From: Pseudanabaena sp. SR411
GTDB lineage: Bacteria > Cyanobacteriota > Cyanobacteriia > Pseudanabaenales > Pseudanabaenaceae
Reading direction: 5' to 3'
NCBI RefSeq assembly: GCF_002251945.1
Contig: NZ_NDHW01000034.1
Coordinates: 16,215-59,975, forward strand
Length of the DNA: 43,761 bases
Shown: piece by piece, positions 33,506 to 40,723 of the stretch
Layout: every line of letters begins with the position of its first letter
How positions within the stretch are numbered: position 1 is the stretch's first letter
Position numbers and translations under genes: made by a program
Notes under the pieces: model-generated
The model's input: the letters and a program-made list of their open reading frames with translations, nothing else
Databases searched by the model: none
What the model was told of the DNA's origin: nothing

Positions 33506-35626
33506 ATGGCAAAGCGATCTTTACAAGCATCACCATCAGGTGCCAGACTAGCTAAGCAACAATTTACCTTTAAAGGCTGGACACAAGATTATCTGGCGGG
33601 TGAAATAGGTATCAAAACACGGCAACCAATCTGGCGTTTCTTTGCAGGTCAACCAATTGAAAGATTTACATTTTTTGAGATTTGTACAGCTTTAGATCTG
33701 GAATGGAGAGAGGTTGCTTCCAATATTCCAGCAGAATATGTTGATCACATTACAAATAGCGCTGTGTTACAACTAACATCTCTAAAATTAGATGATTTAG
33801 TGCAAATGGTGCGATCACAACGCAAGGATAAAGTTAATCATCAATGTGGCATCTTGCAACTATTAGATATTAACCGTCCCGTAGATATTGACAAGATCTA
33901 CATTGATGTAAATGTGATCGAACAAATCCCCAGTCAGCAAGGGGGCAAAATCTCTGATCTCGATAGTCTAGCGCCCGAAGATATTGATCGCGACTTAGAC
34001 AAAATCACCGCCCGACAAATCCTCGGTACACAAGCCGTAGAGAAATATGGCAACTTACGAGTACTGGGCAAGACAGGAGCGGGTAAGTCTATATTTCTCA
34101 AACATCTGGCAATGCAATGCAATGCTGGAAAGTTTGCAGCAAAACAAGTTCCAGTGTTTACGGCATTGCGAGATTTTGCTGAAAGCTGTAAGTATAATCA
34201 GCAAGTTAGCTTATTAGAGTTTATCAATCAAGAATTTCTTGAATCAGATATTTCTCACCCAGAAATCCTTAAGAAGCTACTTCATGAAGGGCGAATCTTG
34301 TTCTTAATTGATGGCCTTGATGAAATTTGCCAAGATGTAGAATTAGAACCTAGGGTTTTAAATGAAGTTCGTCGATTTTGTGAGAGATACCACAAGAATA
34401 CTTTTGTAACAACCTGTCGGACTGACTTGCAAAAATTAGCCCTGAAAGGTTTCACCGATGTCCAAATCACTCCGCTTAACGAAGTCCAAATCAGCACGGG
34501 TGCGCGAAAATGGTTTGGAGAATTTAGCAAGGCTGATGGTACTGATGGACTCAGAATTTCATCTCAGTTTATGCAAAAGTTGAAATTACCAGAAAATTGG
34601 CAATTTCAGCCATTGATGGCTAACCCGCTACTTTTGCATCTTGCCTGTTCTATATTTCATTGTCAAAAGAAGTTTCCGATTAAAGCGGAGTTTTATAAGC
34701 AAGGTATGGATTTGCTGGTATGGAAATGGGATGAAGCAAGAGGACTGGATCGGAATCAATCATACCCAGGATATGCATTACCGCAAAAGCTACAGTTGTG
34801 GAGTGAGCTTGCCTCATTCACCTTTGAAAAAGGGCAATACTTCTTTGAGCAACGGGTAATTGAAGAACATATCGCTAACTCTGTGCAAAACCTCACCGAT
34901 ACTAACTCTGAGCCAGAAGAAATTTACCAAGCGATCGAAACCGTGCTACGCATGGTCAAGGCTCAACATCATGGACTTTTAGCTGAGCGGGCAAAGGGCA
35001 TATTTTCCTTCTCCTATTCCGCAATGCAGCAGTATTGTATTGCTCGCAAGATTGTTAGTCATAATCTTCAACCAGCAGGGCAATCTTTGCAGGAACTTGT
35101 AACTCATCTTACCGATCCGCGTTGGCATGAAATCTTTTTGCTCACAGCAAGTATGCTTCACAGTGCCGATGATTTGGTGCAGTTAATGAACCAAGAAATT
35201 AATCGCCTCGTTGCTGAATCTCCTTATTTAGAGAACTTTTTGGCTGGGGCATACCAAAAAGCCCAAAATAATCTAGAAGAAAGCCCAGACTTAGGTCTTC
35301 CCAAAACCTTACATTCCTGTGATCAATTATCAAATAAAAATCACACGGAACCCAACCTTGAAAATTGGAGTAACGATAACTGTATGACTCGGTTATGGCA
35401 GTTGCAACAAGCGATCGCCAATCACCGTCAAGATATCAATGCTGCCCAACAACAAGTGTTACAAAGCTTCTATGACGCTAATCAATTGCTGCTTGACTGT
35501 CTCAATAGCAGCTGCAAAGTTACATCCAGCATCAGAGAAGAAATAGAAGCAAACTTACTTTGTTATAGCTATTGCCGCTCTAGTTACAGCAAATTAAGTT
35601 TAATCATGACACCAATGGAAGCATAA
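33506..35626 (+). CDS. NACHT NTPase with an N-terminal HTH-like domain
   Basis: A 706-residue STAND-class ATPase. N-terminal domain (about 15-75): KGWTQDYLAGEIGIKTRQPI then a WRFFAGQP segment reads like an Xre/Cro-type helix-turn-helix; I recall this module on many cyanobacterial NACHT and repeat proteins. NACHT core (about 180-340): Walker A GKTGAGKS (188-195), Walker B FLIDGLDE (266-273), and TCRTD as sensor. A helical C-terminal region follows, ending in the 'IREEIEANLL' element common to these proteins. No toxin or protease effector domain is visible. Bacterial NACHT proteins include antiphage sensors, so immunity or transcriptional signalling is inferred. The last roughly 15 residues (CYSYCRSSYS...) look aberrant and may reflect a late frameshift. 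Confidence 0.85.
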   Translation: MAKRSLQASPSGARLAKQQFTFKGWTQDYLAGEIGIKTRQPIWRFFAGQPIERFTFFEICTALDLEWREVASNIPAEYVDHITNSAVLQLTSLKLDDLVQMVRSQRKDKVNHQCGILQLLDINRPVDIDKIYIDVNVIEQIPSQQGGKISDLDSLAPEDIDRDLDKITARQILGTQAVEKYGNLRVLGKTGAGKSIFLKHLAMQCNAGKFAAKQVPVFTALRDFAESCKYNQQVSLLEFINQEFLESDISHPEILKKLLHEGRILFLIDGLDEICQDVELEPRVLNEVRRFCERYHKNTFVTTCRTDLQKLALKGFTDVQITPLNEVQISTGARKWFGEFSKADGTDGLRISSQFMQKLKLPENWQFQPLMANPLLLHLACSIFHCQKKFPIKAEFYKQGMDLLVWKWDEARGLDRNQSYPGYALPQKLQLWSELASFTFEKGQYFFEQRVIEEHIANSVQNLTDTNSEPEEIYQAIETVLRMVKAQHHGLLAERAKGIFSFSYSAMQQYCIARKIVSHNLQPAGQSLQELVTHLTDPRWHEIFLLTASMLHSADDLVQLMNQEINRLVAESPYLENFLAGAYQKAQNNLEESPDLGLPKTLHSCDQLSNKNHTEPNLENWSNDNCMTRLWQLQQAIANHRQDINAAQQQVLQSFYDANQLLLDCLNSSCKVTSSIREEIEANLLCYSYCRSSYSKLSLIMTPMEA

Positions 35627-35651
35627 AACAATTTACTCCCTTCCCAGTCAG

Positions 35652-35776
35652 CTATTCTCATTATAAAAATCGTTTTTTTGAAAGCCCGTCAACGGCGGGC
35701 TTTCAAAAAAACGATTTTGGTGTTTCCAGAGACTTCGACGCTGGAAACACCAAAATCGTTTTCATAATAAGAATAG
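35652..35776. repeat. Three-stem palindromic cluster
   Basis: Stem 1: 35666-35688 with 35696-35718 (23 bp, outer AAAATCGTTTTTTTG, top GAAAGCCCG). Stem 2: 35708-35729 with 35741-35762 (22 bp, AAAACGATTTTGGTGTTTCC then AG). They share 35708-35718, so only one can form fully. The outer CTATTCTCATTAT (35652-35664) pairs 12 of 13 with 35764-35776, which could close a three-way junction. It lies between convergent NACHT and argZ. TTACTCCCTTCCCAGT (35633-35648) abuts it. Confidence 0.8.
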
Positions 35777-35813
35777 GTGCAAAGGGACTAAATTATTTTC
35801 TCAATTTAGCGCT

Positions 35814-37931
35814 CTAAGCCGCGACAGCCACAGGACTATCGAGCTTCTTCAATTGCTGCACTAGCAAGCTGAGAAATAGCCCGACATCGGTGACAACGCC
35901 GACGGACTCAACAGAACCGCGATCAGAGAGTTTGGTCACCACCGCAGGATTGATGTCCACACAAACCATCTTCACACCTGCGGGAGTCATGTTACCCACA
36001 CCGATGGAATGCAGCATTGATGACAACATCAAAATCATGTCAGCATCACGAATTTGCTCACTGTAAAGACGTTGTGCTTCCAGTAAATCCATTACAGTGT
36101 CAGGCAAGGGTCCATCATCGCGAATGGAGCCAGCTAGGACAAAGGGAATATTGTTTTTAACGCATTCGTACATCACACCAGTCTTCACAAAACCAGCTTC
36201 AACTGCCTTGTGGATACTGCCATAGCGACGGACAGAGTTAATCACTTTTAGGTGATGCCGATGTCCACCCTTGACGCTAATGCCACGCTTGAGGTCAACG
36301 CCGAGGGAAGTTCCCATTGAAGATTGTTCCATGTCGTGAACGGCGATCGCATTACCACCGAGCATTGACTGCACATAGCCTTCACGAATCAAGTAAGCCA
36401 AGTGAGGAGCGCCACCAGTATGCACAACTACGGGACCACAGGAGACAACTAACTTACCGCCGCGATCACGAATTTGGCGAAGTTCCCATGCGATTTGCTC
36501 AACTACGAGTTCGACGCGACGTTCGCTAGATACACCCGCACCCATGAAGGAAAATTCTTCTTTCTTGGCGGTATCTCTAGCTTCAGGCTTACGCACAGTC
36601 CGCACGCCATCGTAACCAACTACGACGCGATCGCCTACAATGAGATCGCGCAAAAGCTTACAGGTAGCAGTTTTACCATCGGGACTAATGGCGATCGCTG
36701 CATCCATCCGCTGATTTGTACAACGAATCCACTCGCCATCCACACATGCCTCAGTGGGATAAATTGTGGATACATAGAAGTCATCGGGCGCGACTCCATC
36801 TTGCAAGACTGGTTCCAAATTGGCAGCGCATGTCTCACGATCTTGTAATACTGCACCAATTTCGATCAGTTCACCCATGATTGTTTCCATGAGGTCATGG
36901 GATGGGGCAGAAATACGGATTCTGGCTAAAGAAGTGCTTTGTCTTTGTTCACCAAGATTGAACTCTAATACTTGGAAACTGCCACCATTATCAGTTACCA
37001 AATCAAGGGCGCGATTGATGATGCCTGAATCTAGCAAATGTCCTGTTAATTCGACAATTCTTGCTTCTACGCCGCCTTGCTCAATGGTTTGGTCACTGCT
37101 TTCTGCGGCAATAGGAACTTCAATAGTTCTCAAAGTCAAGCATTTTGCTGCGCCACCAGCTTTCAGAAACTCAGTGAGAGGAGTTTCGATGACGGTGAAC
37201 CCAGCGTTAGTAATGCGTTGTTTTAAGCGATCGCTGATTTTATTCATTACTACATTGCGTTCGACGTTGACCGCATTGCAAGCAAAGTTAACAGCATCCG
37301 CTTCTTCGATCGCAATCCTCTTGTCCGCAGGAACGCGCATTTCGATCAAACGATTGGAATAGGAATCAAAGGCAGGTGGATAGTAAAGTAAATAGCCGCC
37401 TGTTAAAGGACAGAAGCAGGTATCGAGGTGATAGAAGCGATTGTCAATTAAACGTAGCGAAAGAACTTCGACATCGAGCCATTTCGCCAAGTAAGGATGA
37501 GCATCTAGTTCGGAACGGAAGCCATAGCCAGCCCAGAGCCAACCACCACTGCGATCGAACAGAGCATCACCAGCACCTTCAAAGGGTAAATCCTTAGGCA
37601 GTTCAAACACTGTAAAGCCTTTAGACTCAAACCATGCTTTGAAATAAGGCTCTTCGCCTTGACGCTCTTTGTGTAAAAAACGGCTCAATACCGCTTTGTC
37701 GCCTAATACTAGACCAGCGTTGGCGGTGAATACCATGTCCGGCCAGCCTTTTTCGGGTGTCACTAGCTCGACATTAACTAAACCCTTGAGGACTCCATAC
37801 AGTTTTTGCCATTGCTCTACAGCGCGATCGCGGCTAGATTTGTGAACGTTGCCCTCCATCCAAGGATTGATCACATAGTCTACGTCGTAGTGATCGGGAG
37901 CGCACATCAGATAATTCAGTTGGGCAGTCAT
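35814..37931 (-). CDS. argZ: Arginine dihydrolase / ornithine cyclodeaminase-type bifunctional enzyme
   Basis: ArgZ (AgrE in Anabaena) converts arginine to ornithine, CO2 and two ammonia, feeding the ornithine-ammonia cycle and mobilising cyanophycin nitrogen. The N-terminal amidinotransferase-fold domain (about 1-285) has the FEGAGD motif and Cys264 (AAKCLTL); Asn71 (TANAG), reported to set dihydrolase rather than deiminase activity, is present. The C-terminal part (about 290-705) is the LOR/SDH or ornithine-cyclodeaminase-like domain; in AgrE this region is linked to proline formation. The 705-residue length is standard. The leader on the minus strand has competing hairpins (37960-38022). 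Confidence 0.95.
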   Translation of the reverse strand: MTAQLNYLMCAPDHYDVDYVINPWMEGNVHKSSRDRAVEQWQKLYGVLKGLVNVELVTPEKGWPDMVFTANAGLVLGDKAVLSRFLHKERQGEEPYFKAWFESKGFTVFELPKDLPFEGAGDALFDRSGGWLWAGYGFRSELDAHPYLAKWLDVEVLSLRLIDNRFYHLDTCFCPLTGGYLLYYPPAFDSYSNRLIEMRVPADKRIAIEEADAVNFACNAVNVERNVVMNKISDRLKQRITNAGFTVIETPLTEFLKAGGAAKCLTLRTIEVPIAAESSDQTIEQGGVEARIVELTGHLLDSGIINRALDLVTDNGGSFQVLEFNLGEQRQSTSLARIRISAPSHDLMETIMGELIEIGAVLQDRETCAANLEPVLQDGVAPDDFYVSTIYPTEACVDGEWIRCTNQRMDAAIAISPDGKTATCKLLRDLIVGDRVVVGYDGVRTVRKPEARDTAKKEEFSFMGAGVSSERRVELVVEQIAWELRQIRDRGGKLVVSCGPVVVHTGGAPHLAYLIREGYVQSMLGGNAIAVHDMEQSSMGTSLGVDLKRGISVKGGHRHHLKVINSVRRYGSIHKAVEAGFVKTGVMYECVKNNIPFVLAGSIRDDGPLPDTVMDLLEAQRLYSEQIRDADMILMLSSMLHSIGVGNMTPAGVKMVCVDINPAVVTKLSDRGSVESVGVVTDVGLFLSLLVQQLKKLDSPVAVAA

Positions 37932-37959
37932 AAATAAAAGTAAATAATTAGAGGAGAAT

Positions 37960-38022
37960 GCAATTTTTGGTCACATCCATACTGGCAGCCACCAAAAATT
38001 GCCAAACAATTGCAAAGCTGCC
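37960..38022 (-). promoter_or_regulatory. Competing hairpins in the argZ leader
   Basis: GCAATTTTTGGT (37960-37971) and its complement (37991-38002) form a 12-bp stem. GGCAGC in its loop (37984-37989) also complements GCTGCC (38017-38022), enclosing one arm of the first stem. The two pairings are mutually exclusive, an attenuator-like layout, but no U-tract is seen. No NtcA box (GTA-N8-TAC) was found here. Confidence 0.35.
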
Positions 38023-38114
38023 AATCTCTAATCATACCTAATGCTTCATGCTGTAAGCTCTCGCAAAAGTTATCGTCTCTTGATAATTGCTGCCAAAAAA
38101 ATTTTCATAGACTA

Positions 38115-38143
38115 TTGCAAATAATGGGGGAATAGGCTAGATT
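38115..38143 (+). promoter_or_regulatory. Promoter of the candidate ncRNA
   Basis: TTGCAA (38115-38120), a 17-nt spacer and TAGATT (38138-38143) make a good sigma-70-type promoter, predicting a start near 38150. GGGGGAATAGG (38126-38136), in the spacer, is complementary to CCTATTCCCCC (38158-38168) in the early transcript. Confidence 0.6.
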
Positions 38144-38149
38144 ATTAGC

Positions 38150-38346
38150 AGACCCATCCTATTCCCCCCCGTGTGGGTCTAGTATCCCCGAAATGGCAAT
38201 TACTTCCGAAAGGGGTAAGCGCAAATTGGTAGACCTAAAGCTATCCGCTACACATACGGTATGGTGGCTACTAATGCCGAAGGGATATTTTGTAATCCTA
38301 CAACTGAATAAAACAAAAAGGCTCGCATTGCGAGCCTTTTTGTTTT
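38150..38346 (+). ncRNA. Candidate structured non-coding RNA of about 195 nt
   Basis: No open frame. From the predicted start, AGACCCA (38150-38156) pairs with TGGGTCT (38174-38180) around a C-rich loop. TATCCC and GGCA after it pair with TGCC and GGGATA near 38280-38290, closing a long multibranch domain. Inside it TTACTTCC-GAAA-GGGGTAA forms a tetraloop hairpin, and AGCTATC can pair with GGTGGCT. The RNA ends at the intrinsic terminator 38311-38345. Size and fold would suit 6S RNA or another regulatory RNA, but I cannot match a family. It stands alone: the next gene, moaA, is convergent. Bases 38023-38114 show nothing else. Confidence 0.55.
38311..38345 (+). terminator. Intrinsic terminator of the ncRNA
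   Basis: A perfect 16-bp stem (AAACAAAAAGGCTCGC and complement) with ATT centre and T-run. It is nearly symmetric, so it may also stop minus-strand transcripts from moaA. Confidence 0.88.
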
Positions 38347-38377
38347 TAAAAAATCTCGCGTAGCGAGATTTTTTAAA
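38345..38377 (-). terminator. Terminator of moaA
   Basis: A 15-bp stem (TTTAAAAAATCTCGC and complement) with GTA centre, ending one base before the moaA stop on the minus strand, with a T-run on that strand. Confidence 0.85.
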
Positions 38378-39361
38378 TTAGCCGCCAATTTGGGACATGG
38401 TGCGAAAATAGCTTTTCTGCTCACCAGTGCCGCGATCGCGTTCTTTAAAATTAATTTCGTCCTTGAGATTTAGTAAATCGCGCACCGCAATTCTTAACTC
38501 AGCGAAATTTTTGCCCTGACGCATGGCAGTTTTTAGATCGATCTGTCCCGTTTCATTTAATAGGCATGGACGCAATAGACCATCAGCCGATAGCCGCATC
38601 CGATTGCAGCGATCGCAAAAACATTCAGACATTTGACTAATAAAGCCCAAAGTCCCCTTAGCATTGGGAATTTGAAATACATCGGCAGGGCCATTACCTT
38701 TGCATTTGCCAGCCTCTAGACCGTAGCGATCGCTGATTTGTTGGCGCAGAGTTGCGGAGTCCACCCAACCCTTATGCGTAAATAAGCTGTCGTTACCAAT
38801 CGGCATAAACTCAATAAACCGAATATGCCAACGGCGATCAATACTTAGAGCCGCTAAATCTAATATTTCGCGATCATTTACATCTGGCACAACTACTACA
38901 TTTAACTTGAGTGGATCAAAGCCCACCTCATGGGCTGCCAAGATCCCAGCCCAGACTTTTTCCCAGAGATTACGACCTGTAATTTGCCGAAACACATCGC
39001 GATCGAGGGAATCGAGACTAATGTTAATGCGGCGTAAACCTGCTGCATACAGTGGCTGGGCTAATTCACCAAGTAAAAAGCCATTGGTGGTCATCGCCAA
39101 ATCTTCTACCCCCTGTAAATTGGCGATCGCTCCCACCAAACTCACTAAATCTCGCCGCAGTAGAGGCTCCCCACCTGTCAGCCGAAATTTCTTAAAGCCA
39201 AGGGGAATAAATACCTCTTGAATTAAGTTAATTAACTCAGTATTGGTGAGGCTTTCCTGCGCTTGAATATAATCGACTTCCGAGCCTTCAGGCATACAGT
39301 ATGTGCAGCGAAAATTGCAGCGATCGATCAAACTGATGCGAAGGTAGTCAACATTGTTCAC
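38378..39361 (-). CDS. moaA: GTP 3',8-cyclase (molybdenum cofactor synthesis)
   Basis: A radical-SAM enzyme that, with MoaC, makes cyclic pyranopterin monophosphate for Mo cofactor, needed by nitrate reductase. The N-terminal cluster motif is CNFRCTYC (Cys15, 19, 22). The C-terminal substrate cluster lies in [20 protein letters not shown]. The protein ends in Gly-Gly, as required for activity. The start is GTG at 39361 with GAGGA upstream. No Moco riboswitch is visible upstream and no other moa gene is adjacent. Confidence 0.96.
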   Translation of the reverse strand: MNNVDYLRISLIDRCNFRCTYCMPEGSEVDYIQAQESLTNTELINLIQEVFIPLGFKKFRLTGGEPLLRRDLVSLVGAIANLQGVEDLAMTTNGFLLGELAQPLYAAGLRRINISLDSLDRDVFRQITGRNLWEKVWAGILAAHEVGFDPLKLNVVVVPDVNDREILDLAALSIDRRWHIRFIEFMPIGNDSLFTHKGWVDSATLRQQISDRYGLEAGKCKGNGPADVFQIPNAKGTLGFISQMSECFCDRCNRMRLSADGLLRPCLLNETGQIDLKTAMRQGKNFAELRIAVRDLLNLKDEINFKERDRGTGEQKSYFRTMSQIGG

Positions 39362-39389
39362 AGATTTAATGTCCTCATGGCTGGCGTGG

Positions 39390-39430
39390 CAGAAATTAAT
39401 TGAGGCGCTAAGCGCCTCAATTAATTTCTG
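39390..39430. repeat. GCGC-core palindrome between moaA and ilvE
   Basis: Perfect 19-bp arms (CAGAAATTAATTGAGGCGC and complement) with TAA centre in a divergent region. The downstream text GGTTTTGATTTGTCCTAGCT (39473 on) matches flanks of other copies. Confidence 0.9.
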
Positions 39431-39529
39431 ATTTTGTAATTCAGAGTGCGACTTGTCGCAACTAATTTTTAGGTTTTGATTTGTCCTAGCTATATGATAG
39501 AAAAATAATTGATCAAGATGTTTTAAACC

Positions 39530-40450
39530 ATGACCTCACAGTACGCCTACATACGCGGGACATTTGTACCCCTCGAAGATGCCACAATCAGTATCCGCAC
39601 CCACGCATTTCTATATGGTACGGCTGTCTTTGAAGGAATTAAGGCGTATTGGCTACCAGAAGAAAATCGGATGGCGGCATTTCGCCTAGAAGAGCATTAT
39701 CAACGTCTCATCCAAAGTTGCCGCATTATTGGCTTGCAGCATCCCCTTGATGTGGAGACGATGGTTCACCTCACTACCGAGTTAATCCAACGCAATCAGT
39801 GTAACTCCGCTACATATATCCGCCCAATTATTTACAAGTCTGACCTTCGGATTGGACCAATTCTCAAAGTTCCTCATACCCATGATGATTTTTGTCTGTT
39901 CAGTGTGCCGATGGATGGATATCTTGATACTAGTAATGGCATCAAGGTTGGTGTTTCTTCATGGCGACGTTTAGATGACAATGCAATTCCTGCTCGTGCA
40001 AAAGTGAATGGCGCTTATGTAAATACGGCTCTTGCGAAGACCGATGGCTATGCCTCTGGTTTTGATGATGTTGTTGTGTTAACGAATGAAGGTCATGTCG
40101 CTGAAGGAAGTGCGATGAATCTCTTTTTAGTAAGAGATGGAAAACTAATCACTAGTTCAATTACTGACAATATTCTGGAAGGAATTACTCGTAGTTCAGT
40201 AATGGAGTTAGCTGCTAAAGAATTAGGACTTGAAACGGTATCGCGTACAATCGATCGCACGGAGCTATACATTGCCGATGAAGCTTTCTTTGTTGGTACA
40301 GCAACTGAACTCGCTCCAATCACCAGCTTTGATCATCGTCCTGTTGGTGATGGCACAATTGGCGAAATCACCAAGAAGCTTCGCGATTTATACAGCAAAG
40401 CTGTTCAAGGGCTTTTACCTGACTATCATCACTGGCTAACCAAGGTCTAG
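39530..40450 (+). CDS. ilvE: Branched-chain amino acid aminotransferase
   Basis: A PLP-dependent class IV transaminase that carries out the last step to valine, leucine and isoleucine with glutamate. 306 residues. Lys158 in [10 protein letters not shown] is the PLP lysine, and the class IV signature ([20 protein letters not shown]) is clear. The N-terminus ([20 protein letters not shown]) fits group I enzymes. ilvC lies 10 kb upstream in the opposite orientation, so the pathway genes are dispersed. Confidence 0.95.
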   Translation: MTSQYAYIRGTFVPLEDATISIRTHAFLYGTAVFEGIKAYWLPEENRMAAFRLEEHYQRLIQSCRIIGLQHPLDVETMVHLTTELIQRNQCNSATYIRPIIYKSDLRIGPILKVPHTHDDFCLFSVPMDGYLDTSNGIKVGVSSWRRLDDNAIPARAKVNGAYVNTALAKTDGYASGFDDVVVLTNEGHVAEGSAMNLFLVRDGKLITSSITDNILEGITRSSVMELAAKELGLETVSRTIDRTELYIADEAFFVGTATELAPITSFDHRPVGDGTIGEITKKLRDLYSKAVQGLLPDYHHWLTKV

Positions 40451-40456
40451 TTTATT

Positions 40457-40501
40457 ACCAAAAGTATGAGGCGGCGCTTCGCGCCGCCTCATACTTTTGG
40501 T
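40457..40501. repeat. GCGC-core palindrome after ilvE
   Basis: Perfect 21-bp arms (ACCAAAAGTATGAGGCGGCG then C, and complement) with TTC centre, 6 nt after the ilvE stop. The flanks TTTTTATGTCCTAAC and TGGCGAAAGCTAT (40522-40534) recur near other copies. Confidence 0.9.
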
Positions 40502-40656
40502 TTTTATGTCCTAACAAGAAATGGCGAAAGCTATAAATAATGTAGTGGAAAGATTTGCTAGATGATTAGTAAGCTAGAAAAAAGGAAATCCTGATTTGGT
40601 TTGTTATCCTGAGATTACCTAAGTAGCTAGGCAAAATTAGTTACAGAGTAAAACCC

Positions 40657-40689
40657 ATAAAGTTGCGTCCCTACGGGGCGCAACTTTAT
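40657..40689. repeat. Palindrome with TAC centre
   Basis: 15-bp arms ATAAAGTTGCGTCCC and GGGGCGCAACTTTAT with one T-G pair. It lies in the region between convergent ilvE and the M3 peptidase gene; the stretch 40535-40656 shows no gene. Confidence 0.8.
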
Positions 40690-40691
40690 AG

Positions 40692-40715
40692 AGGAGCCAT
40701 TCATGAATGGCTCCT
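40692..40715 (+). terminator. Perfect 24-bp palindrome with T-run
   Basis: AGGAGCCATTCATGAATGGC then TCCT, followed by TTTT on the plus strand. It can end plus-strand transcripts before the convergent M3 peptidase gene. Confidence 0.65.
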
Positions 40716-40723
40716 TTTATGAG

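Noticed and set aside
36820-37362. Open frame of 180 codons on the plus strand inside argZ
   Set aside because: It is the antisense shadow of a well-conserved gene, with no recognisable protein features.
38213-38240. tRNA D-arm-like text (GCGCAAATTGGTAGACC) inside the ncRNA candidate
   Set aside because: No acceptor, anticodon or T arm can be built around it, and the D stem does not pair; treated as chance.
38378-39529. Moco riboswitch for moaA
   Set aside because: The moaA leader on the minus strand (39362-39529) contains only a GCGC palindrome; the structured RNA at 38150 is downstream and on the other strand.
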